This document shows positions 11,350 through 22,439 of a DNA stretch of 64,000 nt, one piece after another; the first letter of the stretch is position 1; every line of letters starts with the position of its first letter. Source of the stretch: Metallyticus violacea (lineage: Eukaryota > Arthropoda > Insecta > Mantodea > Metallyticidae); assembly GCA_030762175.1 (NCBI GenBank), contig CM060846.1, positions 241,461,512-241,525,511 on the forward strand, in the 5' to 3' direction. Position numbers and translations under genes: made by a program. The notes under the pieces were generated by a model. The model did not search any database, was not told the origin of the DNA, and saw only the letters and a list, made by a program, of their open reading frames with translations.

Positions 11350-13664
11350 CACTGGGCAACAAAAAAATAATTTTTGAATGTTTCGAGCACTTCATGAGGC
11401 AATTCCTACTAATTTTGGGTTGAGAAAAACAAATATGACAATGAAAAAATTTTATTAGCTCTAGTTTCTATGATATACACAAGGTGGAAGTATTACATAT
11501 TAACGGATTGAGAGAAAAGGATACATTTTAATTACATACATGCTAACAACAATGAAAGTGCATTTGATTTTTTTAACTGGTAATTACATGCTAAGAGTTC
11601 TAAATTGCTGGAAAAATACTTCGCAGATAGTTGTGTCTGAAGAGAATCATGTGGTGGCCTATTGACTTCGTCGTGTTTTAGCTTGCCTCTTGTGATGGAG
11701 TTCCGCAGAATCCCTATACAAAGACCAACAGTAATCCGCAAACATTACTTCATTCCAACGGCCCTGATATCTTTGTTCCATAACAGAAATGTCCTGATGG
11801 AATCTCTCCCCGTGTTCATCATTAACAGCTCCACAACTAGGAGGGGAAAAGTCTAGGTGGGAGTGGAGAAAATGGGTCTTAAGGGACATGTTGCATCCAA
11901 GGTTATGGTATTTTTGCAGGAGCACTGTAACCAAATGCTTGTAGTTGTCATCTCTTTTGTTGCCTAAAAATCCATGAACAACACCCTTGAAGGCTTCCCA
12001 AGCTTTCTTTTCTTTCCCCTCCAAAACTTGGTCAAATGCAGGATCCTTTACAAGTTCTCTTATTTGTGGTCCGACAAAAATGCCTTCCTTAACTTTTGCA
12101 TCACTTAGTTTCGAAAATTTCTCTCTGATGTACTTAAAGGCCTGTCCTTCTCGGTTCATAGCTTTGACAAAGTTTTTCATCAAACCCAGCTTGATATGCA
12201 GGGGTGGAAGAAGAACGTCTTTTGGGTCCACAAGAGGCTTGGCAACAACATTTTTCTCGCTAGGGTGAAGATTTCTTGTTTAATATAATGCAATTTCCTA
12301 TCTCTACTGTCCCACATACATAAGAAGCAGCAATGCTTTGTGTAACTCAGTTGCATTCCTAAGAGTATGGCAATGACTTTTACATCACCACAGATTTTCC
12401 ATTTGTGTTCATGATATTTAATTGAGTCCAAGAGAGCTTTCATATTTGCATATGTCTCCTTCATGTGAACAGCATGACCAACAGGGATAGATGAAAGAAG
12501 GTTCCCGTTGTGAAGTAACACAGCTTTCAAACTAAGTTTGGAAGAGTCTATGAATAGCCTCCATTCAGTTGGATCATGGTTCAAATTCAAAGACTTCATC
12601 AAGCCATTAATGTCGCAGCAAACAATATGATTATTTTTCTTCTCAAAAAAAGGGAAGCAGTTCCATGTGACGTTTTCTGTACTGTGAGATTTTCACATCA
12701 CTTTGGAGAAGATTACATTGCTGTAGTCGAGACCCAAGAATTTCTGCCTTCTCCTTTGACAGGCCAAGGTCTCTAATGAGATCACTCAATTCCGCTTGAC
12801 TCAGTCTGTGCGGTTTATCATCTTTTCCCTCAAAATCAGGGTCATGGGATGTAGAAGGCTTGTTTGGTTCTTCTTGTTCCACACTGTCTTCATCTTCTAC
12901 TTCAAACACACAATTTTCGAGTGGAGTAGGAACTGGTAAACTATCCGAATGTGGAATGAGTCGAATAGCAGATGGAAGATTCGGGTACTGAACTGTTCTT
13001 CTTTTCTTCATAGACAATCCTACCTTTATAGGTGGAGTCAGGCAGAAATAGCAGTCATCTGTATGGTTTGTAGGCTCCCGCCAAATCATAGGCACAGCGA
13101 AAGCCATACATTGCTTCTTCTTTTTCAGCCATTCTCGCAGTGTAACTGAACATGCGTTGCAACATATATGTGGAGCCCAAGACTTATCCTGGTCCCCTAC
13201 TTTCATACCAAAATAATACTGATAGACAGTCTTTACAAGAGGCGTCAGATTGCGTTTCTGTGAGGAAAATGTTATTTCACCACAAATATAACAAAAGTTA
13301 TTCACCATATTTACACATTTTCGTGGCATTTTTACAAATTTTACACTAAAAAAAGCACTCGCGAACCAGAAATTTTGCATTAATTTGAGTAGAAACTACA
13401 TGTAATTCACAGTCACAGCAACAATATCTATGTTTATCACTTACAAACAGCTGAAGAGCATTTGTGTTTTGTTATTTGACAGGTGTGCCAACTCCCAAAA
13501 AAAATCCCCCAAATTTAAAATCTTCACTCTAAAAAATGAAATGTCACTTTATCTTCAAAACAAGAGCTAATCTATCATTTTATGGTGATTTTTTAATTCA
13601 GCAGATGGAAATACATGTAAATTCACTATTTTTAAGCCCGAAACATTTTCATTGTTGCCCAGTG
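11350..13664 (-). mobile_element. DNA transposon with TIRs and DDE transposase, CMC-like
   Basis: The left terminus is CACTGGGCAACAA and the reverse complement of the right terminus is CACTGGGCAACAATG. Weaker similarity extends to TGTTTCGAGC (left) and TGTTTCGGGC (right). TTA lies directly outside both ends, consistent with a 3-bp target duplication. The single transposase gene runs leftward. CACT-type termini, a 3-bp duplication and a DDE core with an inserted Cys pair fit the CMC (CACTA/Mirage/Chapaev) group; that placement is inference. The element is about 2.3 kb. Confidence 0.78.
11659..13380 (-). pseudogene. Zinc-finger DDE transposase, two frameshifts
   Basis: Three overlapping minus-strand frames are colinear: 13,380-12,643, 12,602-12,180 and 12,231-11,659, together about 550 residues. 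The likely start is the Met at 13,329 (M-P-R-K-C-V-N). The N-terminus carries Cys pairs in order: N-F-C-Y-I-C, C-C-N-A-C and D-C-Y-F-C. An acidic linker follows. The catalytic part shows F-I-D-S-S-K (candidate first Asp), C-G-D-V-K-V (second), a C-F-L-C zinc pair, L-L-P-P-L-H-I-K-L-G, H-F-L-H-S-H, and D-E-H-G-E-R-F-H-Q-D (candidate Glu). One frameshift sits in the T run near 12,650 and a second near 12,275. The family is familiar from many arthropod genomes but I know no standard gene name. Catalytic assignments are inference from motif order. Confidence 0.8.
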
Positions 13665-14480
13665 TTATATAAGGCATACAAAAGGAACATCGACTGTTGC
13701 ACCCCTAGGGAAAATATGTTATGCAAACTTCTTTGAAAACAGGAAAGGAAAAACAAGTTACGGTATATTTTTTCGCGCAATAGATTGTAACACCCCACCT
13801 CTAGCCAGAGGAAGCGCGAAAAGATTTACCAATTAGAAGGTTTCGTAACATAAATCCTGGCAAACAGCCAATGTGTAGTACAGTAGTACAGAAGAATAAT
13901 TCAGTTGAATTAAGACCTAGTAGGCGTCCTTATGGACCGACAGACTGTCGCCAAATAAAACCATTAGATTGAGAGGAATTAAGGCAGTTGAAGCTGAGAG
14001 TTGGAAGTCATTCGGTGGGCAATTTAGAATTGGAATGTAGTTTTTTAGTGTGAAAGTAGGTTGGCAAATTCTAGTTAAAATTGTAAGTTAGTGTGACAGC
14101 GGGAGTAGCAGATATAGTTAAAGTAGAAGTGATAGTAAAATAGCAGTAAAAGTCAGTGCGTAAGTCGAAGTTCCTTATCAAGATCTAACATTAACAAAAT
14201 TAACTTGAACCGGTGAGTGTAAAAGTGGACCAGAAATAAAACTATTGTATGAACCTGGCTCCTTTTGTCTACGTTCACATGACAAAGACCTATTCAAATT
14301 CTTCGACCCGAGAATTGTATTCCATTCCGAAAAGTCACTAGTCTAAACTTTCATATAGCCGGAGCAGTCTGGACCTTCGGATCAGCGCGTGGACAAAAGG
14401 AACGAGAGGAACACCAGGAAGACTTGCGCAGCCCCATGCTACCCCCAAACAAGTCCAACCCCGAGAACAATTCATCATAC
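13665..14480 (+). other. Possible solo LTR or retroelement end, otherwise unassigned
   Basis: From about 13,788 the sequence begins TGTAACACCCCACC, a start common in arthropod Gypsy LTRs. It continues with denser G/A-rich sequence to an AATAAA at about 14,235. The right boundary, a primer-binding site and a target duplication were not found. It is in the opposite orientation to the Gypsy pol remnant nearby. Confidence 0.22.
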
Positions 14481-14490
14481 GTATAAATAC

Positions 14491-14813
14491 CTAATTATTA
14501 ATAACCTTTCTTCTCATTGAATTAATCCTCTTATTTTTTTTCCACCGCAAAACACACGAGGCATAATGCACTTTTTGTATACTGTCGAAGAAACTCAGAG
14601 CAAAACATACACCTGTGAACCAGTGCGCTATGACCGCGACTATCAGCAAGATCAACAAGTAAGCAAGCAGGTTTGTCACTCCCTCCATGGCATGGCAAAC
14701 GAGTGGGACCTCGCTCCTCGGAAAAGCCCCGCACGCGGGGGAAAGCATCACTGATCGTAGTGTAGGTTGTGTTGAAGGAAAGGCTTAAAAGAAAATGACC
14801 ACAGAATAAGTTA
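14491..14813. other. Unassigned block with a short GC palindrome
   Basis: An 86-codon minus-strand frame here is hydrophobic in its middle. A second frame has a few Cys pairs. Neither could be placed in a family with confidence. A CCCCGC-AC-GCGGGG palindrome lies at about 14,729-14,742. Confidence 0.3.
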
Positions 14814-14888
14814 CTAAAATCGGGCTATGACGAAAATGCTGAAGGAAGAGGAAACAAAAATAATTGCTTTGCATGGTAACTTCTCCAT

Positions 14889-14890
<2 letters not shown>

Positions 14891-14978
<88 letters not shown>

Positions 14979-15059
14979 TATTATATTATTATTATTATAT
15001 AATATAATAATATAATATAATATAATAATTATTAATAATATAATAATATAATAATAATA

Positions 15060-15131
<72 letters not shown>
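14891..15131. repeat. Palindromic (TAA)n / (TTA)n microsatellite
   Basis: A (ATA/TAA)n run occupies about 14,891-14,977. An AT-only irregular core follows to about 15,060, then a (TTA)n run to about 15,131. The two runs are reverse complements, so the whole block is a roughly 240-base imperfect palindrome. Poly-Asn and poly-Ile frames through it are artefacts. Confidence 0.97.
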
Positions 15132-15151
15132 TCTCCGTTCCATTCACCGCT

Positions 15152-15422
15152 ACGGGTGGCCGAGGTCGTTAAGGAGCGGACTCGTGAGCGGGAGGCCCGG
15201 GTTCGAATACCGCCAGGACCGTCCTCCCTGACTGAGTTTTTTTTCCAGGTTTTTCTTCAGTCCTCATAAATGGCAAATGATGGGGAAGTAGCCTAAACCT
15301 AGACCTGAAATGTTTCCTATCTTAAAAAAAAATCCTTTCCCAATATATCATTTCATTTCATGTATCATCAGTGTCCATCACCTGTGGTGCCTCTGTAGTT
15401 AAAACAGGCGTTAAACACTATT
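15152..15422 (+). repeat. SINE family B, plus orientation
   Basis: It begins ACGGGTGGCCGAGGTCGTTA and carries the B box GGGTTCGAATACC and the body GTCCTCCCTGACTGAG. The tail is GGTGCCTCTGTAGTTAAAAC followed by AGGCGTTAAACACTA. TCCGTTCC occurs just outside both ends and is a candidate target duplication. The right end abuts the Gypsy RT remnant. Confidence 0.88.
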
Positions 15423-15439
15423 CATTCCGTTCCGTTTGT

Positions 15440-16310
15440 TTTCACTAAAACAATGGGCGAGGTCCAGGGGCTTAAAGACTAATGATATCCGCTTACAGAA
15501 TTTCTTCAAATTAATCATTAATGATTTGTTTCTTCTGCTGGAAAACGCGATATGGGCATTGTTTTATTGGTTTTAGTATCATTGATTTCTGTTTTAAATT
15601 TGGCAACATTAGTTGCACCCTGATCCTGTAGTTGAGCAGTAAACGCGTTATTAAATTTATGAAACAGGTCATACAGGCTGAGCTTTATATCATGGTAAGC
15701 TGTGCAATAATTTGAAACCGCAAGTCATCCATGTGTAGTTTAGACATATCATTAGTCTCCAATCAGTTGCTTGCATTAATGCTACATAATGCACATAAGC
15801 TAACGTTGTTCCAGCAAAAATGGTCTGGGAGGCAGCCGTATTGTTACTTATTGGTAGCGTCACTGTATCACAAGGGTTGCAAAAAATTGCTAGTATTGAT
15901 TTGGGGCATAAGATTAATGACTGTTTCCAAGAGAATAGTGTTACTATGTAAACCTGAAAACCCGACGCCAACCTGCAAGTCGGTGAAAGGGGGTAATCAT
16001 ATATCTTGAAGGACAACAGCATTACAAACTTTTTCATTTATCTCCAGCTTTAAGATAATTTGGAACAGTGCGTATCCCTTCATTTCATCAAACTGAGGTA
16101 CTACTTTGGTTCTTCGGACGTATGTAATTAAACGTGCCAGAGTGAAAATCAAGGCTAGCTTTATACGTTGGAGAAAATCCACACCTAGAACAGGTTATGA
16201 GAAAAAAAAATTGTACAATTAACACATCTACAAACTCATTGCCTTTTAACTTAAACTGGAGAAGAGTGTGATCACTTACGTCTAATAAATTATCGCTGTT
16301 CATAATAGTA
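15440..16310 (-). mobile_element. Gypsy-type LTR retrotransposon pol remnant
   Basis: On the minus strand, decayed frames give the end of a retropepsin-like region (near 16,200: C-G-F-S-P-T-Y-K-A-S-L-D-F). A linker with V-T-L-P-I-S-N-N-T follows (about 15,860), then the start of reverse transcriptase, with S-L-Y-D-L-F-H-K-F-N-N-A-F (about 15,670) and S-P-W-T-S-P-I-V-L-V (about 15,450). This order is diagnostic of Gypsy pol. It is cut off at the SINE B copy, and no LTR pair was found. Multiple stops make it non-functional. Confidence 0.7.
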
Positions 16311-17469
16311 TATTATTAGCATCTGTCAGAATCACGAGGAAGAAATCTGGTAATGAATTTATGCATTTTCAAAATACTGTCCCACTGAAAAACCTTGAAG
16401 TGAACGTTCTCGTTAGCTGTCAAAGTTTTAGTTAGACGACGATGAAGAGATTTCACCTCTGGAAGAAAAACTTATACAAAGGTTCAAGTTTCCCCTCAGT
16501 TTCGGGAGGAATCTGCAGAATTTAAATAGTTTTTTTTTTTTTCTGAAAGGAATATCTTGAAGACATTTATTGTCATTATTACTCGTCCACGAATAAAAAA
16601 GCAGAGCACGAATGTAAAAGATCTCATTAAACCAGGATCTCAACCATTTTCCCGATTTCGTTGCTTTCACAATTAAATTTTCCTCCTTAAACATCTGTCT
16701 TGAAACTTTAGGCCCGAAACTGTTGTCTTTTCCTGCAGTATATCAAATAATGTGGGGAAAAAATATCCATCCATACTAATAGTGGGCATAATAGTGTATG
16801 AATGGTTAAGCGCACTAAAAGGTTGTGCAACAGTTTGAACATGTTTCTTCCCTTTTTTCTCTCATTTCGCACTCGAAACCACTATGATCAATGCTATAAA
16901 TACAAAAAGGGGAATAATATGCAATTCTTTAAAGAAGCACAAGGCAATGGAACCTGGGTTAATATCACGTATATCCGTGGCAGCTAGAGCCCATAAACAA
17001 AACCTTGTGCTGTCCTCTTATAATTGCCACATTCATTGTGTGCCCAATCGACTTACTTTGAGTAGGTAACAATTGCATTGCCACATTTTTTTCAGAGTCA
17101 TTGATAATTAAGTGATTGATGTTCATCTTGCCGCACCAATAATACTTTTGCTTGAGCCACTGATAACCTAGTATTTAACAACAGGCAAACTCCACGTGAA
17201 GTGATGTTGAATGGTAGCCTATAGTCGCCACGTTTTCCTCAGAGCCTTTGAGATTAATTATTTAACGATAGAGTGTATCTGTCTTACCGCACCAGTAATT
17301 CAACCAATAACAATCCAGAATTAAGAGCAGATAAACCTGTTATGCACATGCGGACGAAAGACCGTCACCCGTCAGGGTTGTCCAGTTCCTTCTCTGCAGT
17401 ACCATGTTATGTTCCCGATATGTTCCAAGAATTTGTCATCTAATTTTAGTGTACTTCCAGTTAAAACCA
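16311..17469. other. Unassigned stretch with a diverged tandem repeat
   Basis: Two related segments about 153 bases apart begin near 17,074 and 17,227. Both contain GCCAC-TTTT-CAGAG and later CCGCACCA-TAAT, suggesting an old tandem duplication or satellite fragment. No coding region was recognised. Confidence 0.35.
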
Positions 17470-20400
17470 GCTACTCATTTTTGGAACATGGACTTCTTAT
17501 AGCACATAGATGATAAAGGAAAATTGTTGAGGTATGTTTCGATATGAGTGTATTGGCATGTTCCTCGGTAGTATTACTGGAGTGAGCCAATCCTGTCCCG
17601 CTGCTTTGCAGGTGTCTAAACCTTTAAGCTGATCCTCAACCTCTTTAGAGAATATAACTGTCAGCCTATTCTGCTGCTCATTTTCTTGCGGGTCTGCACC
17701 CAGGTAGCAGTGGACCAGCCGAATAATTCTACCAGCCTGAGGGTCATTCCATGTGTCATCTCTTGGATTGTACTGCCATTCAAGTTCATCAGCCCAATGA
17801 AATGGCTTTCTCATCAGGCTCATACACTAATCTAACTACATCCATGAAAGGGTGCTGGTGAATTCCGCATTCTCCTTTTAATTTTAGAAGGATTTTACAT
17901 GGTTGTATGTCAATTAAATAAAATTGATTGACCGTGTTCTCCCAGGCTTCAGCACGATGTTGCCTAATTAGACACCTTATTCTGGAGGGTAAGATACGAA
18001 ATGGGCTATGCAAGGCTGGATCATAGTGATGTTGAGTCATCCATCGAAGTTTTTTGAGACGCTTACTTAGGTCATGAATGTTCTGCGGCTTCCGCTGGGA
18101 ATCTGTGTGTGTTCTGCCTAACCACTGTGTTGGCAGTGTATGAAAATTAAATATATGCTTAATTAATTCTGCTCGGTGGCTATTCTGAGTCTTGGCGGGA
18201 AAGCATTGTCCAGAGCTACAATGACAGCATCCCAGTCCACTTTATAGATCCAGTTTTTGCTAAGGTTGCCTAAAGAGCATATTAGCATCTGACCAAATAC
18301 TGGATCATAATCTGAATGTAATTTTCCCTGGGGATTTGCTGCCACACAGTTCCATTGTCTATGTTTTGGCATTTAATGTCGCCAGCAAACAGCTTTATCA
18401 GAAATGCATGCAGCACTCTCTAATATTCCGCCTGTATAAATGGGTACTTGGAGAATGATACCCTATAATCGGTGCCATTTCCCAGCATCTTATGCTGGTT
18501 AGTACAGCAACAGCCTCCAAATGTTGTGTTGGAGGTAGGAAAGCGGGTTTGTGTGTTGTGATCGTATAAGTATGATCACTCCCCACCTTGTCAGGCCAAA
18601 CAGTCTTGCCATTGTATAATATACCCGGAAATCTTAATGCTCATCCATGGATGGGCTAGATTTACACATTTCAACATAGGATAGAGCTCATGCATAATGA
18701 ACTCTGGCAGATCTTCTTTATGTGCTGAAACTCCATTTGCATTTAAGTATGCAAAGCGGAAAGGCTTGGATAGGCATGTGCCACTAGTAACTCGATAATA
18801 TGATAAGAGTGCTGACACTTTTAGAAAGCTCTTGATATTTTTTGGTGGGGTCAAGATCACCCTCAACCGTTTGCTGAAAACCTCAAAGGATCGGCAGAGA
18901 ATCCCCTGAGCTAACCTTTTCATATGGATAGTGTACTCTTTCAATATGTTCATGGGTGGTAGATTTATTTGCTCTGAGTCATGCCGAGAGACATCTGGCC
19001 TCTGAGTGGCCATTATGACAGCATGCGAGGCCCTGCCTCGCCCTACTGTCTATCCTCTATCAATCTGCTCTCTCCGTAAAGGGTAGAAGGATGAGAGAAT
19101 GGAGGGGAACTGGAGCCCGATTTATTTCATTGCCGTAGTTCTCTAGCTGCAGCATATTTCAATCTAGGATCCATTGGGAGAGCATTTGTCAATTTTTTAA
19201 ATGGAGTTTTCTGCTTTTGAGAACTGTTCGTCGTTATTTCAACTTTCTAGTTTAACATAACAAACGAGCTTCTTGGCTCTGCTGCAGTTGATGTTTAGCC
19301 TCTCTTGCTTCCTTAGCCACAACTTCATTATATGGAAGCTTGGGAGCAGCAATCAAAGATTCTGGAGCCCGCAGGCTATTTATAATTTGCAACCACTTCG
19401 GGCACTGCTCATACATGGCTATATTCTGGTGTTTGCAGTACAAACACATAGGAGGCCTAGCAGTGTGATCACATGCTGCCACAGTTTGGTTTCCACCACA
19501 TCTGAAAAATCTTATTGCATGTGTCCAATTTTGTGCAAGTATGACCGTATGCCAGACATTTATAACATTGAGAGAGTCCAGCACGGGAGAGCACCTTCCC
19601 TATTTCCCTCTGGTTCATAAAATGACCCGAATTTTCCCTTAACTGGCAACACTGTTCTCGTGTGGTAGTCTCCTTCATTGTATAAATCAGTAGTAAATTC
19701 CTTCCAGCCCTTTCACTGTTTTCCCATCAGGCACTGCCTTTACTTTTATGTCTTTTTCTTTCAATTCCAGCGCTACCTTTTCTGGGGTAGTCTCGGGGTC
19801 AAGACCCTCATCGCTCTTCAGTGCTCTTTCAGTTTTTTCACTTGATTTGTATAACATATGCTACCCTGTTTCAAAAATTCAGCAATGACATGGTGATGTT
19901 CTACTGAGTATGTTTGGAGGGGTACACTGATGTGACCATGCACCATCTCACTCTATTGTGAGTGAGCCATGTCAATTCTTGCATTATCCCCAGATAATTG
20001 GGAGACGGATCCGCAAAAATAGGTGGCACTTTCTTGTCATGCAGTGCAGTAGGTTTCTGGGGCTCTAGGTTGGGTATGGGAGCAGTCTTGGGAGTAGGAG
20101 GAGTGTCCGGTTGCACATACCTCTTTTGATGGGAGACGACAGCGAAGTCATTATCCCTGTTCATGGTTTTCTCCCGGCTAGGAGGCACATTATTTTTCAC
20201 TTTGAAGCTATTTAAGCCACCCTCCTGCTTTGGGTAGTAGCTATCTTTTCCATTTCAATGCTATTGTCATTAATGTTGTTTACACCTCAAGAGGTGGAAG
20301 GCACTAAGTTCCCTTCAAAGGAGATGCCTGGTTCGATGATTGGGCAACAGTAGTCGTGATGTCAGTGATCCCACTATGCTTCTTGTCTTATTAGTAGAAG

Positions 20401-20750
20401 CAAATTTCGGTTTTTTTTTTTTTGCGCCACATTGAGAATTTGCCTCCCTGGAGACCAGGGAAATGGGCAGATTGTGGGCGGTAGCACCCACAGGTTTGGG
20501 GCATGCCCCTAGCACTTATGGAACTCCTGTATAACCTGCTACCTGTTATATGTGTCAGTCTATTTGAAATAAGTCAGTCGCAGACTTACCTTCTGTTAGA
20601 CTCTCAGCTGCCGGAGCAGCTGCAGAAGTCGTATTTGTGGCACCCTCAGCCCCTTCTGTATTATGCCATCTTTTGCGGCAGTCCTTTGGGTTTCGGTAAA
20701 ATTGGACCAGACAGCTAGCTGCTGGATCCAAGTAAATCACTACTGAAATA
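17470..20750 (-). mobile_element. Jockey-type LINE: ORF1 and 5' half of ORF2, inverted segment
   Basis: Read leftward, 20,520-19,250 is an ORF1 (gag-like) remnant. It carries three zinc-knuckle-like Cys groups (C-Y-K-C-L-A-Y-G-H-T-C, then a decayed second, then C-L-Y-C-K-H-Q-N). ORF2 begins near 18,800 with an endonuclease start (P-F-R-F-A-Y-L-N-A-N-G-V). It continues through a linker (18,040-17,790) into the RT N-terminus (17,823-17,497: L-D-T-C-K-A-A-G-Q-D). It stops inside RT at about 17,470. Numerous frameshifts are present. The rest of RT lies in the opposite orientation at 20,860-21,730. Confidence 0.8.
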
Positions 20751-20859
20751 TAAAATGAGCTGCCACGTTATGTGTTGCTGAAGATGAAGATTAACACAGG
20801 TTTGGTAGGCTCTGGGAAAAAATTCTGCCTCTTTTTCTTGATTGGTCCCCTGGAGATAG

Positions 20860-21730
20860 TAGCTGTAGTGTTACTGTTGGGTTATTAACTTGTTCACCAT
20901 TTGTCTTAAAAGAGGCAATTACCTACAAAACCGATGCTTTAATGTACAGATAGTCCAAGGAAAATCAACCAGAAGACCACAAGGTGCAGATTTTACCCAA
21001 GGGGCCATACTTGTAAGCCACATATGCAAGTGACATTCCACCAACAAATGTCAGCAATGTCCTCATGCATGCTGATGATACGGTAATTTATACTAATTTA
21101 TACACATTAAAAACATATGCAGTACACAATAAGAACCTTACAATGAGACACAGACTCCTTCCTAACGTGGTTAGACACATGGAAGATAAAATAAACCCCT
21201 TAAAATGCACCCCTATGATCCTCATGCAAAAATGGAAAATTCCTGATATAGAAATTAACATCCACGCCAAACAAATACCTTTTGGTCAGTATGCACCCCA
21301 TCTTGGAATTGTTTAAACTCAAAATTAACATTTAACAACCACACCAGAAATACTGCCAACAGAGCCAGGCAGCGCCTGAAGATGTGTGCTCCCATATTTC
21401 GCAGCAAAAAAGTTACCTAGAAGTCAAAATTAATTCTGTATAAAGCCTTCATCTTAAGTTTTCTAACATATGCCAGTGTAGCCTGGGTGCATGCAACAAA
21501 AACTGCGATATTGCCCTTATGAGCCATATAAAACATATGCCTCCAAAAATTACATAATGTTCCGATACTCACCAAAATTGATACCATACATCAGGAGACA
21601 GGAATCAAGCCCATAGGAGATTTTATCATGCATAAAATCCATGTGCTCTATGCAAAAATTTGGGTCTACCCGAATATGGTAATCAGAAATATTGGCAGAG
21701 GTATACCACAACACAGGAAGTATAGACAAA
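20860..21730 (+). mobile_element. Jockey-type LINE: RT palm to C-terminus
   Basis: The frame at 21,065-21,316 contains M-H-A-D-D-T-V-I-Y-T, the catalytic (F/Y)-x-D-D motif with His in place of Tyr. I-N-P-L-K-C and A-P-H-L-G-I follow. Then come decayed frames that read through L-T-Y-A-S-V-A-W-like and K-I-H-V-L-Y-A-K-I-W-like stretches. With the minus-strand 5' half just upstream, this looks like the 3' half of one insertion. Confidence 0.72.
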
Positions 21731-21737
21731 TAAAAAT

Positions 21738-22003
21738 GAATTAAATCTGTCGTCTAACACTCTTCATACTTCACTAACCTTAAAAATATTCGGCAACAGT
21801 TTCAAAGATATGTTATCTCCATCTTCGGCCATGGACGACTGGTGTAAAAGTCATCCATGGCCAAAGATGGGGATAACATATCTTTGAAACCGGTACCGAA
21901 AGCTTTTACACCAGTCGTCCATGGCCGAAGATGGAGATAATGTATCTTTGAAACCGGTACCGAATATTTTTAAGGTGAAGCATGAAGACGACAGATTTAA
22001 TTC
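21738..22003. repeat. Fold-back element with tandem hammerhead-like motifs
   Basis: The outer arms are inverted: GAATTAAATCTGTCGTC at 21,738 and its complement ending at 22,003. Inner arms of about 75 bases (AACCTTAAAAATATTCGG at the outside, TGGTGTAAAAG at the inside) flank a central unit. The + strand holds two direct copies of a hammerhead-like motif (about 21,857-21,899 and 21,920-21,970), and the left arm holds a third in reverse orientation. Each has AAGATGG, AGAT/ATCT-type stem II, GAAACCGGTA. Confidence 0.8.
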
Positions 22004-22439
22004 TTGTGAGCTTCACTGTGTTAGTTCCATATGAAAATTTTTTTAAAGCTTTTACAATTTTTAAAAAAAATTAAATAAAAATGGTCTTATAAATATGTAA
22101 ATATCTTGCCTCCCACTACCACTGTAAATAAAGATAAACCCCATCCTGTCCCCTCCCACTTCCCTACTTCCCCCTCAACATTCCACCAGTAAATAAATCT
22201 TAGGTTAAGTTAGAGATAAGAAAATAATAAATGTACGAAATAAGTACATATAGAGCAAACATCCTGCACCAAAAACAAATTAAGACTGTTAACTGGTGCA
22301 CTGGCATACAGGGCATGTATGGGTTTTACCGCAGAAACCCCCCAATTCTAATAGGATAAATAGCAAACTATAAAACAATGTAAATTTTTTTCCTGTAAGG
22401 CCATAGGGTATTATTTTTATGAATACAAAATCTCAAATC
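22004..22439. other. Non-coding AT-rich stretch
   Basis: No feature was recognised. It may include 3' flank of the preceding LINE or fold-back element. Confidence 0.35.

Noticed and set aside
14491..14751. piggyBac-type Cys-rich C-terminus or a membrane protein on the minus strand
   Set aside because: The Cys spacing fits only loosely, no DDE part is adjacent and no TTAA-flanked ends were seen.
14814..15143. 109-codon minus-strand frame rich in Asn and Ile
   Set aside because: It is the translation of the TAA/TTA microsatellite.
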